The notes under the pieces were generated by a model. It ran no database searches. It was not told the DNA's origin and was given only the letters and a program-made list of their open reading frames with translations. This document shows positions 1-7,083 of a stretch of 64,000 nucleotides of DNA, one piece after another. Origin of the DNA: Thalassospira indica (GTDB lineage: Bacteria > Pseudomonadota > Alphaproteobacteria > Rhodospirillales > Thalassospiraceae); the NCBI RefSeq assembly GCF_003403095.1, contig NZ_CP031555.1, positions 3,474,001-3,538,000 of the forward strand, read 5' to 3'. The position numbers and the translations under genes are program-made. Every line of letters begins with the position of its first letter. Position 1 is the first letter of the stretch.

Positions 1-75
1 ATAACAAGAAGAGATCAAAGAAAGCCAACGGTCGCGTTTATCGGGGCCAAACATGGGATCAGATGCCAGAAAACG

Positions 76-987
76 CTATCTCATCGTCTTTTTTAGGTGT
101 TTAACGATACCGCTTGCAACGGCATGAGCCTTTGGGCTTGGGTTAGATAGTGTGAAAAAGAGAGAATACAACTGAGCACCTGTCGGCCCATAGAGCTGGA
201 TTGGATCAGAAACCCAAGCTGTAAAAACGGTCTTTAGGCGTTCTTTCACGTACTCTTCCAGTGCCTGAACATCCTTTTCCCTGACCAACTCCTCGGTTTG
301 ATCAAACAAGCCAAACTGAGTTTTCGGTTGATAGAAAACACTCCGCCACTCATCGGTTCCCAAACATTTATTCAAAGCACTTATCTTTGAGTCATCAACA
401 CTGGACCAATTTTTAGCAGCTTGTCGATACAGCCCAGAAATTGGGAACAAGAACCAAAGATCTATTGCTTGAGTTGCTGCAATTGCTTGCAAGGTTTCCC
501 ACTCAACTTCCATACCATACGGGTCAAGAAATAGAACAGCGCGAGTTCCCCAAGGCCCTCCTGACTTTTTCCAATTAGTTTTCCGACAAATAGATGTAAC
601 TATCGCGTTTGCATCTCCCTCGATACATTTAGCTACCTTCTTCGGATAGTCTTTTACGAGTTCGTTCAATGCCTGAACATGCTTCGGGTTCTTATCTATA
701 AATATGTGCTCGTCAAAACCATCTTCGATATCGAGCACAAGCCTGACTGAACCTGGAACATCAATTGATTGTGGTTGCTCTCCAGCAAAAAGAGGCACAT
801 CCCCCTGAAGCTGAGTTCTACTCCCGGTTCCAGCAAACGCATCGATATAGATGTTCTTGAACTGCGACTTGCGCATAGTGATCAGGTAAGAATCCAGATA
901 ACTCTTCACAATTTTGAGCTTGAGCTCAGTGTGCTTCCCGCCAAATTTGTGCTCAGGTATCATTAGCTTCCACCATCTATCGCTCAT
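76..987 (-). CDS. tcmP: Three-Cys-motif partner protein TcmP
   Basis: A 303-residue protein of the TcmP family. What is seen: an N-terminal WWKL..EHKFGGKHTELKLKIV segment, the DAFAGTG motif near residue 50 and the block FLDPYGMEVEWETL around residue 155, followed by DLWFLFPISGLYRQ. These are the hallmarks of the family, and the Rossmann-like DAFAGTG/DPYG pair recalls class I methyltransferases. Known: TcmP proteins are usually encoded beside a radical-SAM-like three-Cys-motif (Gp37/Gp68) protein in phages and mobile islands, and their reaction is not established. The partner should lie downstream, left of the window, because nothing like it is visible on the right. The start ATG at 987 fits the family length. 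The gene sits at the left edge of the prophage and looks like cargo. The family call is firm, the function unknown. Confidence 0.85.
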   Translation of the reverse strand: MSDRWWKLMIPEHKFGGKHTELKLKIVKSYLDSYLITMRKSQFKNIYIDAFAGTGSRTQLQGDVPLFAGEQPQSIDVPGSVRLVLDIEDGFDEHIFIDKNPKHVQALNELVKDYPKKVAKCIEGDANAIVTSICRKTNWKKSGGPWGTRAVLFLDPYGMEVEWETLQAIAATQAIDLWFLFPISGLYRQAAKNWSSVDDSKISALNKCLGTDEWRSVFYQPKTQFGLFDQTEELVREKDVQALEEYVKERLKTVFTAWVSDPIQLYGPTGAQLYSLFFTLSNPSPKAHAVASGIVKHLKKTMR

Positions 988-1088
988 ATGAGGAAGAACA
1001 TTAGAAACCTTTAGTGTTAACGTATACTAAAAAAACAACCAGCAGATGCCGCCTAATACAACCCGATTCCGGGTCAACACGAAGTCCA

Positions 1089-1205
1089 TTATCCGCACTC
1101 CGCGTAACGACACTCCTTCACCCCCAATGCAATGCCGCAGATCGGGCTAGTATTGACGAGCACTGCGATGATTGCGAGGGCTTGGAGTGGCGTTAAGATG
1201 ATCGC
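1089..1205 (-). pseudogene. Decayed duplicate of the 3' end of the 3TM holin gene
   Basis: About 117 bases closely match 1874-1994, the 3' part of the intact holin gene. Read on the minus strand it gives AIILTPLQALAIIAVLVNTS followed by PICGIALGV, nearly identical to the holin C-terminus. A loss of a few bases then shifts the frame, so it ends in an unrelated tail (KECRYAECG) before a stop. Similarity stops abruptly on the 5' side at about 1206. No start or 5' half is present, so this is a dead fragment. It separates tcmP from the excisionase-like gene. Confidence 0.85.
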
Positions 1206-1253
1206 ATGAGAAAAGAGGAAGTCCCCTTCTTTGCTCCGACAGGTCATCTGCGC

Positions 1254-1724
1254 CTAGTACCCTTTCAAAAGAAGCTCTGCGTCCATTTTTGCCAGTTCTG
1301 ACAAGGCTTCGCGACGCTCTGCATCCCGGGCTGTTTTATAGGCAAACAAATCCTCGGCCTTGATCCGACGATGCCGTCCGACTGTGGCATACGGGATGTC
1401 GCCGGCTTCAAGCAGCTTGATCAGATAGGGCCGGGAGACATTGAGCAAATCTGCCGCCTGTTGCGTCGTCAAATCTGCCGAAAGCGGGATCATCTGAAAT
1501 CCCTGACGGCTGGATACCAGACGCAGCAACGCCATCAGGCTTTCCGTCAAAGCCGGGCTTAGAGTAATCGTTTCCGGTTTCCCATCACCGGGCATGACGG
1601 TCAGCTTGGTATCCTCACCATCCTTGGTCTGCGACGCAATAATCTGGCGGAGCTGATCGGCAGTAGCGCTTTCAATTTGCGTGGGCAATCTACCGCCAAA
1701 ATCGTCTTTGCGAATTGCGGACAT
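1254..1724 (-). CDS. Excisionase/antitoxin-type helix-turn-helix protein, possibly an orphan antitoxin
   Basis: A 156-residue protein. The C-terminal half carries an excisionase-type winged helix (HTH_17-like): LTTQQAADLLNVSRPYLIKL, then GDIPYATVGRHRRI, around residues 85-125, with a helical acidic tail. The N-terminal part (about 1-80) contains ATADQLRQIIAS and a beta-rich segment. This layout is typical of a family of HTH antitoxins usually encoded just upstream of a PIN-domain toxin. No toxin gene follows: the downstream space holds only the holin relic. A good ribosome site (GGAG, 8 bases before ATG 1724) supports the start. Likely role: autoregulating DNA-binding protein using the repeats just upstream (1767-1796). 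A true phage excisionase or a late-gene regulator is possible but less likely given the length. Confidence 0.7.
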   Translation of the reverse strand: MSAIRKDDFGGRLPTQIESATADQLRQIIASQTKDGEDTKLTVMPGDGKPETITLSPALTESLMALLRLVSSRQGFQMIPLSADLTTQQAADLLNVSRPYLIKLLEAGDIPYATVGRHRRIKAEDLFAYKTARDAERREALSELAKMDAELLLKGY

Positions 1725-1766
1725 AGTGCAATCTCCATTTCACTTTCCGGCGCCAGCCTGCAATTT

Positions 1767-1796
1767 TTCTACAAATTTCTACAAATTTTCTTGTAG
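1767..1796. promoter_or_regulatory. Repeated TTTCTACAAAT operator-like sites
   Basis: Two overlapping copies of tttctacaaat (1767-1777 and 1776-1786) are followed by an inverted ttgtag (1791-1796), in an AT-rich stretch 43-72 bases upstream of the HTH gene start at 1724. The position fits an operator for autoregulation. Inference only. Confidence 0.4.
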
Positions 1797-1860
1797 CTTT
1801 CTTACTTATACACACCCGCCCTTCTATTCGCAATATTCGAAACAAACGAAACATTCGAAA

Positions 1861-2349
1861 TCACGGTAATTTCTTATCCGCACTCCGCTTAACCACACTC
1901 ACGCCCAGAACACCCAACGCAATGCCCCAGATCGGGCTGGTATTGACCAGCGCTGCGATGATCGCCGGGGCCTGAAGCGGGGTCAGGATGATGGCCGCTG
2001 CAATCGCGCCCATGGTCATGATCCAGGTGAGTGCGACGGCGTAGCCGAAGCTCGGGCGCCAGCGCCTAACAAACGCATCTTCGCTGGCAACCTCCGCACG
2101 GATGGTGCGATTGACCGATTTAAGCGTTTCGGTATCGCGCGCCAGTTCGATTTCGGCCATACGTTCGGTGTGGCGGTTGGCCGCAGTGATTTGCTCCGGG
2201 GTGACGTCGCCCTTGGTGACGGCTTTTTCCACCTGTTTAAGGCCCTCGGCCGCCGTTTTGGCAATCGGGTTGTCGATATGATCAAGCCCCGCCCCCACCG
2301 CCTTCATCAAAAGCGGCAGGCCGATCTGGGCAAGCAATGCTGGGATCAT
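1861..2349 (-). CDS. 3TM-type phage/GTA holin
   Basis: A 162-residue protein resembling the 'holin of 3TMs' family (PF11351-like). An N-terminal hydrophobic/amphipathic segment (residues 1-22) is followed by a charged, helical linker (about 25-95) with EQITAANRHTERMAEIELARD. Two strong membrane segments follow: about 100-122 (FGYAVALTWIMTMGAIAAAIIL) and about 128-152. The basic tail is KRSADKK. Known: these small proteins open the inner membrane at the end of the lytic cycle. It is the last gene of the lysis cassette, downstream of the SleB-type hydrolase and the coiled-coil protein. A second, broken copy of its 3' end lies at 1089-1205. GGAGGTGCAAAATG at the start gives a strong ribosome site. 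Confidence 0.8.
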   Translation of the reverse strand: MIPALLAQIGLPLLMKAVGAGLDHIDNPIAKTAAEGLKQVEKAVTKGDVTPEQITAANRHTERMAEIELARDTETLKSVNRTIRAEVASEDAFVRRWRPSFGYAVALTWIMTMGAIAAAIILTPLQAPAIIAALVNTSPIWGIALGVLGVSVVKRSADKKLP

Positions 2350-2524
2350 TTTGCACCTCCATCAAATTCGGGGCATCCCGCCGATGGTCGGGATTGTCGG
2401 TAAGGCGTGACGAAAAGGAGCATTGGCGAGAACCGGCGCGCAGCGTACGTTTGAGTACGTGAGCACCGGAAGCGCAGCCAATGGTTCTTTGCAGTCCGTC
2501 TTGGCGGCAATAGCGGCCATCGGA

Positions 2525-2989
2525 CTAGCCGATGTTTTTGTAGAACAGATGATTGCCAATTTCGGCTACCGGCACATGGCCGCGTGCCCAGAACGGATCC
2601 ACCGCATGGGTGTGATAGTGGGTGGCACCCTCGGTCTGATCGGGAAGCTCCCCCGCCACCGCGCGTTTGGCGATGCGTTTGCACAGACGGTAGGCCGGGT
2701 CGCGCGGGCTAAGCGCCAGAAGCTTCTTGCGATTTGGGTCCGCCTTGTTCCAGCAGGAAAACTGTGCCGGTTTCAGGCACACCGATTTGATGTCATTGCC
2801 CCACCAATACCGCCCGCGAGATTGCGCAAACGCCACGCGATTGAGAATCACGGATGCCACCGCCTCAATCCCGGCAAGCTCTTCGCCGCGCGCCTCGCCA
2901 TATAGCGTTCGGGCAAGGACTTCGACCTCGGGCAACGTCCCCGGATCAGTGATCGGCAATGTATCGGGTCGGATCAATGTATCAGTCAT
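2525..2989 (-). CDS. SleB-type cell wall hydrolase (phage endolysin)
   Basis: A 154-residue Hydrolase_2/SleB-family protein. The diagnostic motif LARTLYGEARGEELAGIEAV is at about residues 25-44, with the catalytic Glu in GEARGE. It continues with SVILNRV, and then KPAQFSCWN and THYHTHAVDPFWARG. Known: the family cleaves peptidoglycan glycan strands and is a common endolysin in alphaproteobacterial phages and gene-transfer agents. No signal peptide is seen, so release needs the holin encoded next to it. The start overlaps the stop of the upstream gene by 8 bases, so the two are translationally coupled. A 175-base gap with small hairpins separates it from the holin start. Confidence 0.88.
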   Translation of the reverse strand: MTDTLIRPDTLPITDPGTLPEVEVLARTLYGEARGEELAGIEAVASVILNRVAFAQSRGRYWWGNDIKSVCLKPAQFSCWNKADPNRKKLLALSPRDPAYRLCKRIAKRAVAGELPDQTEGATHYHTHAVDPFWARGHVPVAEIGNHLFYKNIG

Positions 2990-3305
2990 GAATCAGGTCC
3001 TTTTTGCTCGGGGGTGCAGGCATGTCGAGCTTGGCCTCAATCCGGAGCAAATGGCCGGTCAGGCGCTTTTCGACATCCTTGAGATAGGGGATGGAGACAT
3101 AGTTGCGTGCGACATCAAGCTTGAACGCCGCCAGTGCATCGCGCAGATCAGACGTGTCTGTCTCCTCGCGCGTGCGCATCTGTTCCATACGGCCAAGCAG
3201 TTCGGATCGCATCCGCCATTGCAGCCAGAACAAGCTGGCGACAGCAGGAATTTCAACAGCCGTGATCCACCAGATCACATCCACAGGCTGGTTCAGATCG
3301 TTCAT
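2982..3305 (-). CDS. Small membrane-anchored coiled-coil protein of the lysis cassette
   Basis: A 107-residue protein. The N-terminus has one membrane segment (about residues 10-30, VIWWITAVEIPAVASLFWLQW). A long charged helix follows, including LLGRMEQMRTREETD and LKDVEKRLTGHLLRIEAK, ending in a Pro/Lys tail. This topology, just upstream of an endolysin and overlapping it by 8 bases, matches inner-membrane spanin-like or accessory lysis proteins of alphaproteobacterial phages. No lipobox partner (outer spanin) is visible, so the spanin reading is a guess. It is the first gene of a lysis operon that begins after the terminator at 3327-3359. Confidence 0.55.
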   Translation of the reverse strand: MNDLNQPVDVIWWITAVEIPAVASLFWLQWRMRSELLGRMEQMRTREETDTSDLRDALAAFKLDVARNYVSIPYLKDVEKRLTGHLLRIEAKLDMPAPPSKKDLIHD

Positions 3306-3326
3306 CGGGGCCTCGTCATCAGGTCA

Positions 3327-3359
3327 AAGAAAAACCCCCAAACCGGAAGGTCTGCGGGT
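3327..3359 (-). terminator. Rho-independent terminator after the DoxX gene (degenerate)
   Basis: On the minus strand the arms at 3351-3359 and 3334-3342 form an ACCC-type stem with two mismatches, followed by TTTTTCTTT. It is a near copy of the hairpin at 3956-3989, with the same loop sequence style. It separates the DoxX gene from the lysis genes. Confidence 0.6.
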
Positions 3360-3391
3360 CCATAAAATCGGGATATGCCGTCAATGACGGA

Positions 3392-3814
3392 TCAAGCTGA
3401 AAGCCCTGCAATCTTGCGTCGAAGATGACTGGTGATCGCCGCAGCCATCAGGCCGCCAATCACCACAATATGTTCAAGGGCAAAGAACATGGAAATCTGT
3501 GCCTCTGCCCCGGTCTTGTTCCAGAATGTATGGACAATCAGGATGGTCAAGAACAGGAAACCGCCCAGAATCCCGGCGGCCAGCCAGACAGCCCGGTCGA
3601 TCAGGATCAGAACAGCACCCGCCAAAAGCGTGATGATTACAAGGACGTTGAAAAGTGCTGCTGGCGCAAGCCTGGCGGCCTGCATTTCTGCCATGCCTCC
3701 GTCAAAATCGATCAGCTTCGCCAGGCCGGAGGCAAGAAACATCACCACCAGACACAACCTTGCTAAAAACCAGAACCACCGGCTTTCGAGAATTCCTGAA
3801 ATCACTTTCTGCAT
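3392..3814 (-). CDS. DoxX-family inner-membrane protein (prophage cargo)
   Basis: A 140-residue DoxX-family protein with four predicted membrane helices (about 10-30, 50-72, 76-98, 108-128). The family signature is RLCLVVMFLASGLAKLIDF in helix 1, followed by GGMAEM. DoxX proteins are linked to respiratory chains and redox or thiol stress (for example the MexG/DoxX/CatD group), with no settled biochemical activity. The gene is bounded on both sides by almost identical terminator hairpins. It has its own upstream SoxR-type operator/promoter (3868-3898) and ribosome site (AAAGGCATGTT before ATG 3814). It is therefore an independently transcribed moron between terminase and lysis genes. Confidence 0.85.
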   Translation of the reverse strand: MQKVISGILESRWFWFLARLCLVVMFLASGLAKLIDFDGGMAEMQAARLAPAALFNVLVIITLLAGAVLILIDRAVWLAAGILGGFLFLTILIVHTFWNKTGAEAQISMFFALEHIVVIGGLMAAAITSHLRRKIAGLSA

Positions 3815-3867
3815 AACATGCCTTTGCTTACATCATGTCGCCCGAGATCCGGCGACCAGAGCCGGGC

Positions 3868-3898
3868 ACCCTAAAACCTGAACTTAAGTTAAGGTAAA
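3868..3898 (-). promoter_or_regulatory. SoxR/MerR-type promoter with 18-bp dyad upstream of the DoxX gene
   Basis: The minus strand carries a -35-like TTTACC (3893-3898), a 19-base spacer and a weak -10 TAGGGT (3868-3873). The dyad CCTTAACTTAAGTTCAGG (3877-3894, 8 of 9 pairs matching) overlaps the end of the -35. The long 19-base spacer with an internal dyad is the geometry used by MerR-family activators. The dyad resembles the SoxR box CCTCAAGTTAACTTGAGG. The match is seen in the sequence; regulation by SoxR is inference. Confidence 0.6.
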
Positions 3899-3955
3899 GC
3901 ATAATTTTCCAATATTTTTCAGTATGATAGAAGATTACACTCAGGATTATACCGC

Positions 3956-3989
3956 AAAGAAAAACCCGCAAACCAGAAGGCTTGCGGGT
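3956..3989 (-). terminator. Rho-independent terminator after the small periplasmic gene
   Basis: A perfect 8-bp stem on the minus strand (ACCCGCAA at 3982-3989 pairing with TTGCGGGT at 3964-3971) is followed by TTTTCTTT. It ends transcription of the 4142-4447 gene and isolates the DoxX unit. Confidence 0.85.
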
Positions 3990-4141
3990 GAGTTCAAGGA
4001 CGTCATCACGGCCAGGGTATCTCCCTTGGCTTAGATGGTCGGCATAAAACAGTTGCTGGCAACAGGCGGCGCGCAGATGGGGTTTGCGCGTTTCATGCCC
4101 GGCCAAAGACCACAGCACAGGAGGCAGTCAAATCATGCCCT

Positions 4142-4447
4142 CTAGGCGGCTGGTCCCTTGAGCTTTTCTTCCAGGTCCTGCCAGGCCTCGCCAGAGGCGA
4201 CAAGGCAGCTTGGGCCGGACGGATAGGTAAACAGGATGGTCCAGGTCTGGCCATCGGGCGCTTTGAGCACCTCGATCACGCCACCATTGGACGTCACGCC
4301 GACCGCGACCGGTTCTTCGGAATATTTTGCGCTCAGGCTGTCGATCACCTTGGATCGATCCCCGCAGACGGGGGATGCCGAGGCTGGGGTATGTGTTACT
4401 GCAACGGCACCTGCCACCACAGCAATCAAGCTCAGTGTTTTCAACAT
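4142..4447 (-). CDS. Small periplasmic protein of unknown function
   Basis: A 101-residue protein with a clear signal peptide (LSLIAVVAGAVAVTHTPASA, cleavage expected after ASA at about residue 24). The mature part has two cysteines (ASPVCGDRSKV and GPSCLVAS), which could form one disulfide. Between them a short beta-rich core reads PVAVGVTSNGGVIEVLK and GQTWTILFTYP. I do not recognise a named family, although similar small secreted proteins are common in Rhodospirillales. It lies between the large terminase and the DoxX cargo gene, with its own terminator at 3956-3989. It is therefore a likely moron that alters the host envelope rather than a virion part. Confidence 0.7.
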   Translation of the reverse strand: MLKTLSLIAVVAGAVAVTHTPASASPVCGDRSKVIDSLSAKYSEEPVAVGVTSNGGVIEVLKAPDGQTWTILFTYPSGPSCLVASGEAWQDLEEKLKGPAA

Positions 4448-4754
4448 GGTCAGGCCTCCTGGCAGTCAGGTGCGCCCACATGGACGTCTTGTTTTCCTGT
4501 ACTGCAAAATCAATCAACAAATGATCTTTGGCCGCTTCCTTGTGCCGGCTTCATGGGCCGGGACCCGTCTTTTTCTGGCTTCGAAAACTCACTTTAGTAT
4601 AGGATAAAAAATTCCTTACTATTCTTTCATATAATAAACGTAGGGACCAAAGCTGAATTTTCCATGAATATTTCACAAATGTGATACAGACCTGCGCTAA
4701 CCATTTGGCATTGTGAGAAAGTTTTTTATTCCCTCACGGATTGAAGACCCGTTC
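4448..4754. other. AT-rich intergenic stretch, probable promoter for the 4142-4447 gene
   Basis: No coding region is supported here. The stretch is markedly AT-rich (4590-4740). A minus-strand TATACT at 4596-4601 is a possible -10, about 150 bases before the start at 4447. No good -35 was found. A short hairpin (ACCCGT...ACGGGT, around 4750) overlaps the terminase stop but lacks an adjacent T run. Confidence 0.35.
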
Positions 4755-6263
4755 TCACGGGTTGAAATGGCTATCGGCCCGGAAAATCCCGCTTTGTGCC
4801 CGCCAGTCAGCGCGTTTGACCGGCATATCGACCCGTGGCAAACGCACCGGATCATGCAAAATACAGCCCGCCACCGCATCAAGCCCGTCATCGGCACTTT
4901 TGTTGGCATTGCTGTTATCGGGATGCCAATCGCGCATCTGGCGCAGAAACGGTGTCTGGCAAACAGCGCGATGGACATGCAGCAATCCTGCCCCCATCAC
5001 CGCGCCAAACGCATCCTCGATCCGGGTGGCCTTGTTGGTAACCTCATGATGTTCTACGACGCTTGCCGCCCATCCGATTGATTTCAGTTCACGCCGAAGG
5101 ATATTGGGCAGGAACCGGCCAATGCCATTGGTCTCGACCCGGACCGACGGCAAGTGATGGCGCGCCATAAATTCTGCGACCTGCGCACAAAGCTGGCTGG
5201 CCTCATCGCGCCAGGGCATATCGCCGTTTGCCGCCGGTGCACTCGGATTAGACGCCCGCAACCACGCGATATCCTGCAGCCAATATTCCCCCTGATCGCA
5301 GATATAAACACAGGCCACCACCGCCCCGTCGCCCCGAAGCGACCCGAAACTCGGATCAAAATGACAGGCACTCGCCACCATGGTGCGCCCGCCAATCCGA
5401 AGGCTCATGCGGCCATTGCCATGGGTGATCTCGGCCACGTCGTCGTAAAACCGAAGTGACGCCGGATCGAGGATGCCTGCCACCGGGGCCATCATTTCAA
5501 GCATCATCTGGCTTTGAAACTTGCGCTCTGGCGTGCGGGCCCGCATGGCATCAATCGCGGCTGCGTCAAACCGTTCCGGCCAGTTTGATGTCCCGTCCTT
5601 ATTGACGATGGGAAGCTCAAAGCGTGAAAAACCGGCAAGGAACGGGGCGACTTCCCCGATTTCAGTTCGCGCTTCATCGGCATAGATCGAGTAATAGCTG
5701 TGCGGGGTGCCGACATAAAGCTGCGCACCGCTTGGCCCCAGCACATAGGCAATCTCGCCAAGCTTTTCGCGCAGCTCGGCACGTTTATGGGCGGTGTCGC
5801 TGTTTTTCGGCACCTCGACATCATCGCAAATCACCAGATCAGCACGCGATCCGGTAATGTTGCCGCCAATGCCGACGGCCTGCATCGACGGATCACGCAA
5901 CACAGCCGTTCGCGCCACGGTAAACCGCTCACTGCCCCAATCGATCAGCTTTTCGGGCAACAGGGCCCCCATCAGCGGATGGCGTTCAATCACGCGCTTG
6001 ACGTTGCGCACCATCTTTTTCGCCAGATCAAGATCGGCGGCCAGAACCAGAATGCGCAAGTCGGCATCGCGATAAAGTAGCCAGGCACAAAACAACCCGA
6101 CCAGTGTCGACTTGCCGGAATTGCGAAACGCCATCAAAAGCATTTCCCGCTTGCCCGACTGCCAGCAGTCCTCAAGCCAATCGGCCATCTTGCGGTGATG
6201 GGCCGGCAGGCTGAGCCCCAAAATCTGATCCCAGATCCAAACGAATTCGGCGAAGCTTGCCAT
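4755..6263 (-). CDS. terL: Phage terminase large subunit
   Basis: A 502-residue terminase large subunit, the ATP-driven packaging motor with a C-terminal nuclease. Walker A is AFRNSGKST (about residues 45-53), with the Arg finger-type A-x-R-N-S-G-K-S pattern of T7/T4-like motors. Walker B is LVICDDVE (143-150). The coupling motif region follows at LYVGTPHS. The RNase H-like nuclease domain begins near residue 298 with ACHFDPSFGS (first acidic residue). RVETNGIG and the C-terminal SADDGLDAVAG carry the later acidic residues. The start ATG 6263 has GAGGATCG upstream. As in T7 (gp18-gp19), it follows the small subunit at the end of the structural operon. A secreted-protein gene and a terminator are wedged between the two. 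Confidence 0.93.
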   Translation of the reverse strand: MASFAEFVWIWDQILGLSLPAHHRKMADWLEDCWQSGKREMLLMAFRNSGKSTLVGLFCAWLLYRDADLRILVLAADLDLAKKMVRNVKRVIERHPLMGALLPEKLIDWGSERFTVARTAVLRDPSMQAVGIGGNITGSRADLVICDDVEVPKNSDTAHKRAELREKLGEIAYVLGPSGAQLYVGTPHSYYSIYADEARTEIGEVAPFLAGFSRFELPIVNKDGTSNWPERFDAAAIDAMRARTPERKFQSQMMLEMMAPVAGILDPASLRFYDDVAEITHGNGRMSLRIGGRTMVASACHFDPSFGSLRGDGAVVACVYICDQGEYWLQDIAWLRASNPSAPAANGDMPWRDEASQLCAQVAEFMARHHLPSVRVETNGIGRFLPNILRRELKSIGWAASVVEHHEVTNKATRIEDAFGAVMGAGLLHVHRAVCQTPFLRQMRDWHPDNSNANKSADDGLDAVAGCILHDPVRLPRVDMPVKRADWRAQSGIFRADSHFNP

Positions 6264-6304
6264 TTGCTCGATCCTCGAAATGATCAGATTTCTTTATCTT
6301 GAAT

Positions 6305-6341
6305 ACAAAAAGGCATTCGGCGACGCATGCCGCCGAATGCC
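6305..6341 (-). terminator. Strong rho-independent terminator upstream of terL
   Basis: A perfect 11-bp stem on the minus strand (arms 6331-6341 and 6312-6322, GGCATTCGGCG pairing with CGCCGAATGCC) is followed directly by TTTTTGT. It follows the 6368-6631 gene and lies only 42 bases upstream of the terL start. Confidence 0.88.
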
Positions 6342-6367
6342 CTTCACATCACGATGAGAATTGCGGG

Positions 6368-6631
6368 TCAGAGGTTTGTACAAACCCCAAATTTGCTTTC
6401 CCAGGACTTGCCCTTGGATTTGTCCTTGCAGTTATGGGCATCACGGTTACTCAGAACCTTGCCTGTGCAATTTTTAGCAGACCAGCATTTCTGCCTTTGG
6501 GTCGCGCCCTGCACCTGTTCAATCAGGCTGTCTTCCGAGCTCGAACTTGTCGATTCCTCGTCACCACCATTGGCAAATGCAGGGCTTGCCATAAACATCA
6601 GGCTGGCAAAAACAATCATCGCATTTTTCAT
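6368..6631 (-). CDS. Small secreted cysteine-containing protein (prophage cargo)
   Basis: An 87-residue protein with a signal peptide (MKNAMIVFASLMFMASPAFA, cleavage after AFA). The mature part begins with an acidic, Ser-rich linker (GGDEESTSSSSEDS). It has four cysteines (QKCWSAKNCTG, HNCKD, GVCTNL), suitable for two disulfides. Basic residues cluster in the C-terminal half. No family recognised. A good ribosome site (AAAGGAC) precedes ATG 6631, and a strong terminator follows. It is inserted between small and large terminase, a position that is normally tight. It is therefore best read as a moron delivered to the periplasm or outside, perhaps for superinfection exclusion (inference). Confidence 0.72.
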   Translation of the reverse strand: MKNAMIVFASLMFMASPAFANGGDEESTSSSSEDSLIEQVQGATQRQKCWSAKNCTGKVLSNRDAHNCKDKSKGKSWESKFGVCTNL

Positions 6632-6756
6632 GGTCTGTCCTTTCTAAAGTTAGGCATTTATCGCTGCGCGACCTATGCCGGCAGCTTTCAAGGACGTCTC
6701 GACAATCACGGATGTGATACCATCACACAAAGATCACAATGCTTTACGCCAATCCC

Positions 6757-7074
6757 TCAGCTGGCACCTTCAAGCGCCTCCTTCGCTTTGGCGATCAAAT
6801 CGCTGGTGTTCATTGCATTGTCCGCGCCGTCGTCTTCCCCGGCACCCTGCCCCTCAGACGCCCAACGCAGCAGTTTGATCAAACCATCAAGATGCCCAAG
6901 GGCGGTTTTGCACGCCGCCTGATGCGCATTGAAATCCTTGGCTTCGCGCAGAAGCGCTGCCTGCTGTGCCGCCCGACGATAGGCATTACGCACCCGTTTG
7001 ATGTGATCGGGCAAATCGCGCAGCAGTTCCGCTCGCAAGGTGGCGATTGGATCGGTGTTTTCCGTCTCACGCAT
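6757..7074 (-). CDS. Putative terminase small subunit
   Basis: A 105-residue, highly helical and charged protein (ELLRDLPDHIKRVRNAYRRAAQQAALLRE, then a helix with LGHLDGLIKLLRW and an acidic linker). No sequence motif proves the assignment. Evidence is position: it follows the tail fibre with a 9-base gap and precedes terL, as gp18 precedes gp19 in T7-like phages. Its size and helical content fit a small-terminase DNA-recognition protein. GAGGA lies 6 bases before ATG 7074. Confidence 0.6.
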   Translation of the reverse strand: MRETENTDPIATLRAELLRDLPDHIKRVRNAYRRAAQQAALLREAKDFNAHQAACKTALGHLDGLIKLLRWASEGQGAGEDDGADNAMNTSDLIAKAKEALEGAS

Positions 7075-7083
7075 CGCCCATCC

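Noticed and set aside
2346..2684. Minus-strand 112-residue frame between endolysin and holin
   Set aside because: Overlaps the SleB-family hydrolase gene for half its length in another frame, has no ribosome site and no family features. The 175-base gap it covers shows only small hairpins.
3828..4118. Minus-strand 96-residue frame upstream of the DoxX gene
   Set aside because: It runs through the perfect terminator at 3956-3989 and the SoxR-like promoter, so it cannot be a normal gene.
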